DNA from: Holophagales bacterium
Lineage (GTDB): Bacteria; Acidobacteriota; Thermoanaerobaculia; Multivoradales; Multivoraceae
Direction: 5' to 3'
Assembly: GCA_009845425.1 (NCBI GenBank)
Contig: VXZQ01000012.1
Span: 1-64,000, forward strand
DNA length: 64,000 bases
This document shows positions 30,923 to 40,118 of the stretch, one piece after another. Each line of letters begins with the position of its first letter. Position 1 is the stretch's first letter. Under the pieces are notes generated by a model. That model was not told the origin of the DNA. It saw only the letters and a list, made by a program, of their open reading frames with translations, and did not search any database. The translations under genes were made by a program, and so were the position numbers.

Positions 30923-33193
30923 GTGCCGCCCCTCTGGCAGCTCTGGATCGATACCGGAGGCACGTTCACCGACTGCGTCGCGATCGACCCGGAGGGCTCA
31001 TCCCGGTGCGTGAAGGTCCTGAGCTCGGGCGCCGTCCGGGCCACGGTGGTCTCGAACGGAGCGCAGGGGCCCCGGCTCGAGACCCGCTTCGACCTGCCTG
31101 AGGGCTTCTTCGCCGGCTACCGTGCGGTGCCGCTTGGCGAAGGCACGCCGGCATTGGTGGAGGGGTGGTCGGCGGATGGAACCTGCAGGCTCCTGCCGGT
31201 GGAGGGCGGCGCCGCAGCTCCGGAACTCGAACCCGGCCAGGTGCTGGAGCTCCTGTCGCCGGAGAACGCTCCGATTCTCGCCGCGCGCATCGCCACCGGC
31301 AGGGCGCTGAACGAGCCCCTGCCGCCGTGCGATCTCCGGCTCGCCACGACCCGCGGCACGAACGCCCTGCTCGAGCGGGCGGGATCGCGGACGGTGCTCT
31401 TCGTCACGGAGGGGTTCGCCGACCTGCTGCTGATCGGCGACCAGGCGCGACCGGACATCTTCGCGCTCGCGGTCGAGCGCCCGGCTCCATTGTACGAGCG
31501 GTCGGTCGAGGTCGGCGGAAGGCTCGACGCCGAGGGCCGGGAGCTGCAACCGCTCGACGAAGACGGACTGGGAACCGCCGCCCGCGCCCTCGTGGACGAG
31601 GGCTTCCGCGCCGCGGCCGTGGCGTTGATGCACAGCTATCGGAACCCGGATCACGAACGGCGGGCCGAGCGCATCCTTCGCTCCGCGGGCTTCCGCACGG
31701 TGTCCTGCTCGGCGGAGCTGGCGCCGCTGATCAAGATCGTGCCGCGCGCGCACACGGCCGTGGTCGACGCCTACCTGGGGCGGGCGGTCGGCGGCTACCT
31801 GGAGACCACGGGCGCCGCGCTCTCGGGAGGCGGCGGGTCGGAGGCAGGTGAGAACGGCGGGGTCGCGCCCCGGGTGATGACCAGCGCCGGCGGACTTGCG
31901 GGCTTCTCGAGCTACCGCCCCAAGGACAGCCTCTTGTCGGGCCCTGCCGGGGGCGTCGTGGGCGCGGCGGCGGCGGGGCGCGCGAGTGGTCTTGAACGGG
32001 TGATCGGCTTCGACATGGGAGGCACCAGCACGGACGTCTCCCGTTACGACGGCGACTTCGAGTACAACTTCGAGTTCCGCGTCGGCGACGCGGTCGTCGT
32101 CGCGCCGGCGCTGGCGATCGAGACCGTGGCCTCCGGCGGCGGCTCGATCTGCAGGGTGGATCACGGTCAACTCAAAGTGGGGCCGGAAAGCGCCGGGGCG
32201 CGTCCCGGACCCGCCTGCTACGGAGCCGGCGGACCGCTCACGATCACCGATGTGAACCTGTTGCTTGGGCGGATCGATCCGAAGGCCTTCGGTCTGCCCA
32301 TCGACCTCGCCGCCGCCGAAGAGCGTGCCGCGGAGGTGCTGGCCGGGCTCGGCGGTGTCAACGAGAACCTCCTCGGCGGGTTCCTCGCGATCGCCAACGA
32401 ACGGATGGCCGATGCGATTCGCCGTATCTCCATCTCGCGCGGCTACGACCCGACGGACTACGCTCTGGTCAGCTTCGGCGGAGCTGGCGGGCAGCACGCC
32501 TGTGCGATCGCCTCGGAACTGGCCATGGAGACGGTCCTGGTGCCCGTCGATACGTCGCTGCTCAGCGCCGTCGGCCTCGGCCACGCCGTGCTGGAGCGCT
32601 TCGCTCACCGGCAGGTCCTCGAACCGCTCGACGGCGGTGGGGTCGGCTCCGTGGTCGAGCGCCTGGAACGCGAAGCGTTGAGCCGGCTGCTGGAAGAACG
32701 CGGCGCGAACCTGGAAGGCGCAGCGGTCCGGCGCCGAATCGTCCGGCTCCGGTTGCTCGGCCAGGAAACGGCGCTCGAAGTGGAACCCGCTTCCGCCGCG
32801 GAGGCCGCCTCGATCGACGTCATCGCGGGTCTCTTCGCCGACCGCTACCGGGCGGTCTACGGCTATTCGCCCCCGGAGCACCCGATCGAAGTCGAGTCGG
32901 TCCGCGTCCTGGCTTCGACCGCTCCCGCTGCCGCGCGGCTCGATCGTGCCGGGACGGCAGCGAGCGGCGATGCCGGAGCCGGTGAGTACCGGGCCTGGTT
33001 CGACGGTTGGCGGACCGCAGCGCTCCTGCGCCGCGAGGATCTCGCTCCGGGTTTCGAACGCTCCGGCCCCTGCCTCGTGCAGGAGCGGCACAGCATCACG
33101 GTGGTGGAGCCCGGCTGGAGACTGCGGGTCGACGAGGCGCGCGGGCTCCTGCTCAGGCGGGCTCAAACTTCCGGGGCGAAAGAACGTATCTAG
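30923..33193 (+). CDS. Hydantoinase A / 5-oxoprolinase A-type ATPase subunit
   Basis: A 756-residue member of the HyuA/OplahA family, ATP-dependent ring-opening enzymes that act on hydantoins, 5-oxoproline or, in acetone carboxylase, on ketones. Key ASKHA-type ATP-binding signatures are LWIDTGGTFTDCVAID at the N-terminus, ATTRGTNALLER, GFDMGGTSTDVSRYDGDFE near 365 and GGGSICRV. FGGAGGQHACAIA follows. The partner B subunit usually encoded next to it is absent, and the next gene starts an efflux operon. It begins GTG at 30923, 34 bp after the TPR lipoprotein gene. Confidence 0.85.
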   Translation: MPPLWQLWIDTGGTFTDCVAIDPEGSSRCVKVLSSGAVRATVVSNGAQGPRLETRFDLPEGFFAGYRAVPLGEGTPALVEGWSADGTCRLLPVEGGAAAPELEPGQVLELLSPENAPILAARIATGRALNEPLPPCDLRLATTRGTNALLERAGSRTVLFVTEGFADLLLIGDQARPDIFALAVERPAPLYERSVEVGGRLDAEGRELQPLDEDGLGTAARALVDEGFRAAAVALMHSYRNPDHERRAERILRSAGFRTVSCSAELAPLIKIVPRAHTAVVDAYLGRAVGGYLETTGAALSGGGGSEAGENGGVAPRVMTSAGGLAGFSSYRPKDSLLSGPAGGVVGAAAAGRASGLERVIGFDMGGTSTDVSRYDGDFEYNFEFRVGDAVVVAPALAIETVASGGGSICRVDHGQLKVGPESAGARPGPACYGAGGPLTITDVNLLLGRIDPKAFGLPIDLAAAEERAAEVLAGLGGVNENLLGGFLAIANERMADAIRRISISRGYDPTDYALVSFGGAGGQHACAIASELAMETVLVPVDTSLLSAVGLGHAVLERFAHRQVLEPLDGGGVGSVVERLEREALSRLLEERGANLEGAAVRRRIVRLRLLGQETALEVEPASAAEAASIDVIAGLFADRYRAVYGYSPPEHPIEVESVRVLASTAPAAARLDRAGTAASGDAGAGEYRAWFDGWRTAALLRREDLAPGFERSGPCLVQERHSITVVEPGWRLRVDEARGLLLRRAQTSGAKERI

Positions 33194-33259
33194 GGCCGTT
33201 CGCAACCGATCGCCGGTGGGCTTGGCGTAGAGTTGTCGGTTCCCGCCGGTTAGTCGCCC

Positions 33260-34768
33260 ATGCGTTGCCCGTTCTACAAGGCCGCCCCTGCTGCAGGTCC
33301 ATCCTCCTGGTTCCAAGGGACTTGTCTAGCGGCCTGCTGGCTGGCCGCGATCGCCTTGGGATGCACCCACACGAGTGTGCTGGAGCGCATTCCGGAGGTC
33401 GCGGAACCGCCGGCCGAGTTCGACCGGGGACTCGACCTGATGCCCGGAGCCGCGGCGCCCGGAGCCTGCGGCGCCCTGGGCGATCAGACGCTTCAGGGTC
33501 TCCAGAACCGTCTGGCCGGCCAGAGCTTCGACCTGCAGGCCGCCTGGAGCCGCTTCGAGGCGGCGGACGCCCGCGCTCGCGAAAGCGGCGCCTACCTGAT
33601 GCCTCGCCTGGACGCCACGGTCGCGGGGAACGATCTGACCTTCCCGAGCAGCGGGCTGGTCAACCCGTTCCTGTTCCAGGGCGCCGCGTACGACGCGAGT
33701 CTCGCGGCGAGCTTCGAGGTCGACCTCTGGGGCCGGCTGAGGAACCGGGAGGTGGCGGCGCTGCTGGAGGCCGAGGCCAGCGTCCAGGATCTTCGGTCAC
33801 TGGCGATCTCCCTGTCTTCGGTGCTGGCGGAGGCCTGGTTCGGGATCGTGGCCGAGCGTGAGCTGATCGCTCTGCTCGAGAGGCAGCAGGCGACCTCGGA
33901 GCGGTTCCTGGAACTGACCCAGCTCCGCTTCGGCCAGGGACTGGGTCCGGCTCAGGACATCGGCCGCCAGCGGGAGCAACTGCTGAGCCTGCAGGGCCAG
34001 ATCGAACTGGCGCGGGGCCGGCTCGAGTCGCTCGAGTTCCAGCTCGCCACGCTTCTGGGCAGCGCGGAGCGGGAGACCCCGGCCGTTTCGCCGGGTCTCG
34101 GTCCCCTGCTCGCGGGAAGTGCGCGACCGGATCTGGGCGTGCCCGCGCAGTTGCTGGAGCGGCGGCCGGATCTGCAGGCCGCGCGCCGCCGCGTGGAGGC
34201 CGCGGACCGGCGGGCGGCAGCCGCGGTCAAGGAGTGGCTTCCGTCACTGTCGGTGACCGCGCTGTTGTCGGGGCGAGCGCTCGAGATCACCGATGTGCTG
34301 AGCAACCTCGTGCGGCAGATCGGCGGCAGCGGGGCGCAGTCGGTCTACGCCGCCGGTGGCCGGCGCGCGCGGATCGACCAGGCCTATGCGGCGGCGGAGG
34401 AGAGCCTGTACGCCTATGCGCAGTCCCTGGTCAACGCGGTCGGCGAGGTGCAGACCGCGCTTGCGGTCGGCCGCAGCACCCGTGAGCTCGTCGCGAACCT
34501 GGAGGAGCGGTTGGGAGAAGCGCGCCGCGTTCTGCTTCTCACCAGTGAGTCGTACCGTGAGGGCGCCACGGACTACCTGAACGTGCTGACCGCGCTCCTG
34601 TCCCAGCAGGGGCTGGAGCAGGCGTTGGTCGACGCCCGGCGGCAGCAGCTCGCGAGCCGCCTGCAACTCTGCCGGGCGCTGGGCTTCGCGCCGGGCACGT
34701 CGGTGGAACGGCTGGCGGCGGGACTCGCCGCGGCGCCCGAAACAACGACTGCCGGCGGAGCGTCCTGA
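33260..34768 (+). CDS. RND efflux outer-membrane lipoprotein (NodT/OprM family)
   Basis: A 502-residue TolC-like channel. The N-terminal signal ends in a lipobox (LAAIALGC), so it should be lipid-anchored in the outer membrane. Two OEP repeats are visible: AAWSRFEAADARARESGAYLMPRLDA with the barrel segment YDASLAASFEVDLWG, and the second half RPDLQAARRRVEAADRRAAAAVKEWLPSLSV. It is the first gene of the operon with the membrane-fusion protein (13 bp later) and the RND pump, giving a complete tripartite exporter. A TAGAGT box lies at 33228-33233. Confidence 0.92.
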   Translation: MRCPFYKAAPAAGPSSWFQGTCLAACWLAAIALGCTHTSVLERIPEVAEPPAEFDRGLDLMPGAAAPGACGALGDQTLQGLQNRLAGQSFDLQAAWSRFEAADARARESGAYLMPRLDATVAGNDLTFPSSGLVNPFLFQGAAYDASLAASFEVDLWGRLRNREVAALLEAEASVQDLRSLAISLSSVLAEAWFGIVAERELIALLERQQATSERFLELTQLRFGQGLGPAQDIGRQREQLLSLQGQIELARGRLESLEFQLATLLGSAERETPAVSPGLGPLLAGSARPDLGVPAQLLERRPDLQAARRRVEAADRRAAAAVKEWLPSLSVTALLSGRALEITDVLSNLVRQIGGSGAQSVYAAGGRRARIDQAYAAAEESLYAYAQSLVNAVGEVQTALAVGRSTRELVANLEERLGEARRVLLLTSESYREGATDYLNVLTALLSQQGLEQALVDARRQQLASRLQLCRALGFAPGTSVERLAAGLAAAPETTTAGGAS

Positions 34769-34781
34769 CAGGCGGAAGGAC

Positions 34782-36047
34782 ATGAAGGGTACCCTGATCC
34801 GCGTCGGCATCGTGGTGCTGGTCCTGGCGTTCGGCCTGGTGGCTGCCAGGGCGATCATCCAGGCCAGGCCGGAGGCCGTGCAGAGGCCGCCGGACGACTC
34901 CGGCGTGCTGGTCGAAGTGGCCGAGGTGAGGCGGCTGCCGCGGCGCATCGACATCGAGGCCCAGGGGACCGTGCTGCCGGCCCAGCGGGTCGTCGTCCAG
35001 CCCCAGGTGAGCGGCCGGATCGCGTTCGTCATGCCGCGGCTCGCCCCGGGGACGCTGCTGCGGGAGGGGGACGTCGTTTTCGCGATCGAGGATGCCGACT
35101 TCAAGCTGGCGGTGGCCCGGGCCACTGCGTCGGTCGCCGAGGCGGCTGCGCAGCTCGAACTGGAGCAGGGCCGGGGCCGGGTCGCCGAGCGGGAGTGGGA
35201 GCTGTTCCAGGATGAGCTGGACGTCGAACAGATGGAGGCCTCGCTGGCGCTCCGCGAACCGCAGTTGCGCTCCCGGCTTTCAGCCGTCCATACCGCCCGC
35301 GCAGCCCTGGCGCGGGCCCGGCTGGACCTCGAACGCACAGTCGTGCGCAGTCCGTTCAACGCCGTCGTCCTCTCCGAGTCGATCGAGGTCGGGCAGACGG
35401 TGACGCCGCAGAGTCAGGCCGTGACGCTGGCCGGCACCGACGCGTTCTGGGTGCGGGCCGCGGTCCGAACCGACGAACTCGAACAGCTCCGCGTTCCCGG
35501 TCTCCACGGCGACGTCGAGGGTTCGCGCGCGCTCGTGCGGCTCGATCCCGAGACCGACTACGTCCTGCCGGGCCGCATCGTCCGTTTGCTGGGAGACCTC
35601 GACACCGCGGGCCGGATGGCCCGCGTGCTGGTGGAGGTCGACGATCCGCTCGGACTCGCGCGTGGGACGGGCGGTCCCGCGGGACGAGGACTCCTGCTCC
35701 TGGACAGCTACGTCGACCTCCTGCTCGAGGGCGGTACGATCCGCGACCTGTTCGAGGTGCCCAGGGAGTGGCTCCAGGAGGGCGGACACCTCTGGATGTA
35801 CACCGGCGCGCAGCTCGAGCGTCGACCGGTCGACGTGGCGTGGCGTTTCGAGGACAGCGTGTGCATCGATACCGGCCTGGCTGACGGGGAACTCGTCGTG
35901 ACCAGCCGGATCGCCACGCCGATCGAGGGGATGAGGCTCCGCCTGGGAGCGGATGAACCACCGTCGATCGCCGCCGAGTTCCTCTCCGCCGCCAGCCGCT
36001 GGGACGTGTCGGGCTGGGGCGCCGTGCCGACGGGAGTTGCGCCATGA
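34782..36047 (+). CDS. RND efflux periplasmic membrane-fusion protein (HlyD/AcrA family)
   Basis: A 421-residue adaptor that bridges the inner-membrane pump and the outer-membrane channel. It has an N-terminal anchor helix (VGIVVLVLAFGLVAARAIIQ), then the lipoyl half-motifs (GTVLPAQRVVVQPQVSGRI and VVLSESIEVGQTVTPQSQ) flanking a helical hairpin (~95-175), and a beta-barrel/MP domain. ATG is preceded by GGAAGGA. Its stop overlaps the pump's ATG by 4 bases, so stoichiometry is probably set by coupling. The C-terminal ~60 residues are longer than in AcrA. Confidence 0.93.
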   Translation: MKGTLIRVGIVVLVLAFGLVAARAIIQARPEAVQRPPDDSGVLVEVAEVRRLPRRIDIEAQGTVLPAQRVVVQPQVSGRIAFVMPRLAPGTLLREGDVVFAIEDADFKLAVARATASVAEAAAQLELEQGRGRVAEREWELFQDELDVEQMEASLALREPQLRSRLSAVHTARAALARARLDLERTVVRSPFNAVVLSESIEVGQTVTPQSQAVTLAGTDAFWVRAAVRTDELEQLRVPGLHGDVEGSRALVRLDPETDYVLPGRIVRLLGDLDTAGRMARVLVEVDDPLGLARGTGGPAGRGLLLLDSYVDLLLEGGTIRDLFEVPREWLQEGGHLWMYTGAQLERRPVDVAWRFEDSVCIDTGLADGELVVTSRIATPIEGMRLRLGADEPPSIAAEFLSAASRWDVSGWGAVPTGVAP

Positions 36048-39000
36048 GCCTGATGTCCCACGACCACGGCCCCGTCGACAGGAAGGGACCGATCGGCTGG
36101 ATGGCGGCCCATCCGGTCGCGGCAAACCTGCTGATGGGGGTTCTGGTCATCGGCGGCATCCTGTTCGCCTTCGGAACCAAGCGGGAGGTGTTCCCGGAAA
36201 TCGATATGGACATGGTGACCGTAGTGGTCGCCTATCCGGGGGCGTCGCCCCAGGAGGTCGAGGAGGGAGTCGTCCTGGCGATCGAGGACGAGATCAGTTC
36301 GCTCGACGGCATCAAGAAGATCAACTCGATTTCGGTCGAGGGGCTGGGCACGGTGATGGCCGAGCTTCTCACCAGCGCGAACCCGGACCGGACCTACAAC
36401 GACATCAAGAGCACGGTGGACCGGATCACGTCCTTCCCGCAGGACGCCGAACGCCCCGTCATCTCGCTGGTGACGAACCGCAGGCAAGTGCTGTCGCTGC
36501 TGGTCCACGGCGACGTGGAACTCAAGTCGCTCGACCGGCTCGCCGAGGAGATCAGAAGCGAGCTGCTTTCGGACGAACGGATCACCCTGGTGGAGAAGGC
36601 GGGCATCCCGCCGCCCGAGATCAGCGTCGAAGTGCCCGCGGACAACCTGCGGCGCTACGGCCTGACGCTGCCGCAGATCTCGACGGCCGTGCGCGCGGCC
36701 TCGATCGACCTTCCCGGTGGCTCGGTCAAGACCGAAGGCGGCGAAGTACTGGTTCGCACAACGGAGCGGCGCGACTACGGCGAGGAGTTCCGGGACATCA
36801 CGCTGATTGCCCGGGCCGACGGCACCCGGGTCCGCCTGCGCGATGTCGCCACCGTGGTCGACGGCTTCCGGGAGACGGACGAGGAGTTGTACTACAACGG
36901 TCAACCGGCGATCGACCTGCAGGTCTACCGCGTCGGTGAGGAGGTGCCGCTCCAGGTCTCGTCCGCGGTCTACGACCTGGTCGAGCGCCGGCAGGGCACG
37001 TTGCCGGACTCGGTGGGACTCTCGATCGTGAACGACGAGTCGGAGGAGTACCGGGCCCGGCTGTCGATTCTCGGAAAGAACGGCCTGATCGGACTGCTGC
37101 TGGTCGTCACCGTGCTGGGCATCTTCCTGCGGCCGGCGGTCGCCTTCTGGGTCAGCCTGGGCATCTTCATCTCATTCTGCGGCTCGTTCTTTCTCATCCC
37201 GATCCTCGGCGTGTCGCTCAACATGATCTCGCTCTTCGCGTTCATCCTCGTACTGGGGATCGCGGTGGACGACGCGGTCGTCGTCGGCGAGGCGATCTTC
37301 TACCACCGCCGGGGGGACAACCGGCTCGAGGCCGCGATCGTCGGCACCCGCGAGGTGCTGACGCCGGTCACGTTCGCGGTGCTCACCACGATCATCGCCT
37401 TCATCCCGCTGGCCATCGTCCCCGGCATCACGGGCAAGTTCTTCCGCAACATCCCGTTCATCGTCATTCCGGTTCTGTTGCTGTCCCTGATCGAGTCCGT
37501 GTTCATCCTGCCGGCGCACCTGCGGCACGTGGGACGGACGAAGCTGCGCGGCCGGAAGGGCCGGAGGCGGTCTCTCAATCCGTTCAAGAAGCTGGGCGCG
37601 CTTCAGCTCCGTTTCTCGGAGTGGGTGGAGCGCGTGATCGCGGGGCAGGTGCCGCCGATCATCCGGCGGCTGGTGCGCGACCGCTACCTGACGGTGGCTG
37701 TCATGTTCTCGGGGCTGGTCGTCGCGATCAGCATCGTCGCGGGGGGCCACATCAAGTTCAACTTCTTCCCGCGGATCGAGGGCGAGTTCGCGAACGGCGT
37801 GATCGAACTGCCGTTCGGCGCGCCGGTCGCGGACACCCGCGAGGTTGCGCGACGGATGACCCAGGCCGCGGAGGAGGTCGGCGCCGAGTTCGTGGCGGAG
37901 GGGCGGATGCGCCAGCGAGCGGACGGCTCGATGCCGGACACCGTCCTGGAGGGACTCCGGGCGAGGATCGGCAGTGCCGACACGGGCGCTTTCGGCCCCG
38001 GCCAGGGCTTCCCGACGACCGGCGGACACGTCGGCGTCGTCACGGCATACCTCGTTCCCGACGCGGAGCGCGAGTTCGGCTCGGCCGAGTTCACCGCGCG
38101 CTGGCGCGAGCGGGTCGGCGAGGTTTCGGGGGTGGACCGGTTGTCGTTCGACTTCAACACCGGTCCGTCAGCCGGCGCCAAGGTCTCGGTCCAGCTCGAG
38201 CACACCCAGACGCCGCCGCTCGAGGCGGCAGCGGCGCGCGTCGCCGCGTCGCTGGCGACCTACAACGGCGTGTTCGATGTCGACGACGGCTTCAAGGTCG
38301 GCAAGCCGCAGCTCGACCTGGTGCTCAAGCCCGCTGCCAAGGGTCTGGGACTCACCGAGCGCGCCCTGGCGGCCCAGGTCCGTGGGGCCTTCTTCGGCGC
38401 CGAGGCCAGCCGCCAGCAGCGGGGCCGCGACGAACTTCGCGTCTACGTCCGCCTGCCGCGGGAGGAGCGCGATTCGGTTCACGCCATCGAGAACCTCCTG
38501 ATCCGCACCCCGGGCGGCGGCGAGATTCCGCTCCACCAGGCGGCGTACGTCCGGCCCGGGAGATCGTTCACCGAGATCCTCCGGGTCGACGGACGACGCA
38601 CCGTCACGGTGACCGCCGACATCGACCCGACGGCTACCACGGGCAACGACATTCGCGCCGCCCTGGCCCGGACCATCCTGCCGGAGGTGGTGGCCGACAC
38701 ACCCGGACTGACCTTCAACTTCAGCGGCGAGCAGGAAGCGCAGGCTGAAGCGGTCACCTCCCTGACGGGGAGCCTGATCGTCGCCATGCTCGCCATGTAC
38801 GCCCTGATGGCCGTCGCCTTCCGCAGCTATCTGCAGCCCCTCGTCGTTCTCTCGGCGGTGCCTTTCGGCATGTTCGGGGCGGTCGTCGGCCACCTGATCA
38901 TGGGCTACGACCTGAGTTTCCTCAGCATCTTCGGCCTGGTCGCTCTATCCGGCGTCGTGGTCAACGACTCGCTGGTCCTGATCGACGCGGTGAACCAGTT

Positions 39001-39319
39001 GCGGAGCGAAGGCAGGAGCCTGCTCGATTCCGTGGTCGGTGGCGTGACCCGGCGCGTGAGGCCGGTCATCCTGACCTCGCTGACGACGTTCTTCGGCCTG
39101 ATGCCGATCATCCTGGAACGGTCGAACCAGGCCCAGTGGCTCGTTCCCATGGCGCTCAGCCTGGGCTTCGGCGTCCTGTTCGTGACCGGTATCGCCCTGG
39201 TTCTGGTGCCCTGCACGTACATGATGGTCGACGATCTGAAGAACGGCCTGCGCTGGCTCGTGGGGATGAGTCCGGAGGTGGCCGAACCGGAGCCGGCCCC
39301 GCAGCCCGGAGGCAGGTAG
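36044..39319 (+). CDS. RND family efflux pump, inner-membrane subunit
   Basis: A 1091-residue proton-driven pump of the AcrB/HAE1-like superfamily with 12 helices and two large periplasmic loops. The helix 4 proton-relay aspartates are in GIAVDDAVVVGEAIFYHRRGDN, and FRSYLQPLVVLSAVPFGMFGAVVGHLIMGYDLSFLSIFG matches the second-half helices. The -GE-IFYHRRGDN version differs from the AcrB VVENV form and suggests one of the environmental RND subgroups rather than a classical drug pump. It is the last gene of the NodT-MFP-RND operon. Substrates are unknown. No regulator is encoded beside it. Confidence 0.94.
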   Translation: MSLMSHDHGPVDRKGPIGWMAAHPVAANLLMGVLVIGGILFAFGTKREVFPEIDMDMVTVVVAYPGASPQEVEEGVVLAIEDEISSLDGIKKINSISVEGLGTVMAELLTSANPDRTYNDIKSTVDRITSFPQDAERPVISLVTNRRQVLSLLVHGDVELKSLDRLAEEIRSELLSDERITLVEKAGIPPPEISVEVPADNLRRYGLTLPQISTAVRAASIDLPGGSVKTEGGEVLVRTTERRDYGEEFRDITLIARADGTRVRLRDVATVVDGFRETDEELYYNGQPAIDLQVYRVGEEVPLQVSSAVYDLVERRQGTLPDSVGLSIVNDESEEYRARLSILGKNGLIGLLLVVTVLGIFLRPAVAFWVSLGIFISFCGSFFLIPILGVSLNMISLFAFILVLGIAVDDAVVVGEAIFYHRRGDNRLEAAIVGTREVLTPVTFAVLTTIIAFIPLAIVPGITGKFFRNIPFIVIPVLLLSLIESVFILPAHLRHVGRTKLRGRKGRRRSLNPFKKLGALQLRFSEWVERVIAGQVPPIIRRLVRDRYLTVAVMFSGLVVAISIVAGGHIKFNFFPRIEGEFANGVIELPFGAPVADTREVARRMTQAAEEVGAEFVAEGRMRQRADGSMPDTVLEGLRARIGSADTGAFGPGQGFPTTGGHVGVVTAYLVPDAEREFGSAEFTARWRERVGEVSGVDRLSFDFNTGPSAGAKVSVQLEHTQTPPLEAAAARVAASLATYNGVFDVDDGFKVGKPQLDLVLKPAAKGLGLTERALAAQVRGAFFGAEASRQQRGRDELRVYVRLPREERDSVHAIENLLIRTPGGGEIPLHQAAYVRPGRSFTEILRVDGRRTVTVTADIDPTATTGNDIRAALARTILPEVVADTPGLTFNFSGEQEAQAEAVTSLTGSLIVAMLAMYALMAVAFRSYLQPLVVLSAVPFGMFGAVVGHLIMGYDLSFLSIFGLVALSGVVVNDSLVLIDAVNQLRSEGRSLLDSVVGGVTRRVRPVILTSLTTFFGLMPIILERSNQAQWLVPMALSLGFGVLFVTGIALVLVPCTYMMVDDLKNGLRWLVGMSPEVAEPEPAPQPGGR

Positions 39320-39340
39320 CCCCAGCCAGGTCCCCGCGTC

Positions 39341-40069
39341 ATGGACGACCTGCTTCGGGCCTGCGAACGGCTGTGGCCCCGGGGGATCTCGATCTTCCTC
39401 TCCCACCAGACCCGTTTCCGCAATCCGCTGGCGCCAGTGGATCGGGAGGCTCTGGCCGACTCAGAGGCGGCAAGGGACCCCGCCGTCGTGGCGGTGGTCG
39501 CCGAGGACCTGCCCGAGCGGCTCGACCGCCTCGAGCGGGGCACCTACTTCCCGGTGCCGCTGGCGAGGGCGGTCGCCGGGGGACGCGCCTTCGACGACGC
39601 GCTGATGTCGTTTCACTACCCGCCGATCGTCGTCGACGCGGAGCGGCGCTGGTTCTGGAAGGGGCAGCCGGTGGCGGAGCGCATCCGCCGTTTCTTCGTC
39701 CAGCACATCGGCTTCGAGCCGGCTCTCGGGGTCTGGTTCGTGGAGTACCGCGTCAACGACGGCTGGTGGGACAAGTGCTACCTCGACTGCGCGACCACGC
39801 CGCTGGTCGCGGTTCAGTTGCGGGAAGGCGCTGAGGCCGGAACCGACCGGGTCAAGGCCGATCTGAACAACGGCCGCGCCGATGTCCTCGACCCCGATTC
39901 ACTGCGCCTCGATGACCAGGAACGGCTGTTCGCGGCGTCCGCTGTGCACGGGCTGGTCGAGATCGCGGACGCGCCGCGCTTCGCGTTGCTGCGCACGGTG
40001 TCCGAGGACTGCCGGACGGTGGAATTCGCCGGAGCCCGGCGAACCCTGCATTGGCCGGACGGCGACTAG
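39341..40069 (+). CDS. Conserved-looking soluble protein of unknown function
   Basis: A 242-residue protein with no signal peptide or membrane helix and no family I can name. The central part is rich in aromatics and looks well structured: FHYPPIVVDAERRWFWKG, then GVWFVEYRVNDGWWDKCYLD. Four cysteines are visible: one near residue 8, a pair in KCYLDC (near 145-149), and one near 225. It lies 21 bp downstream of the RND pump on the same strand and could be co-transcribed. Codon use is typical of the genome, so it is likely a real gene. Confidence 0.75.
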   Translation: MDDLLRACERLWPRGISIFLSHQTRFRNPLAPVDREALADSEAARDPAVVAVVAEDLPERLDRLERGTYFPVPLARAVAGGRAFDDALMSFHYPPIVVDAERRWFWKGQPVAERIRRFFVQHIGFEPALGVWFVEYRVNDGWWDKCYLDCATTPLVAVQLREGAEAGTDRVKADLNNGRADVLDPDSLRLDDQERLFAASAVHGLVEIADAPRFALLRTVSEDCRTVEFAGARRTLHWPDGD

Positions 40070-40118
40070 CGGAGGCCGCCGCTACGCGTCGGATGCCGGC
40101 CGGCGCACCCAGTGTTTT

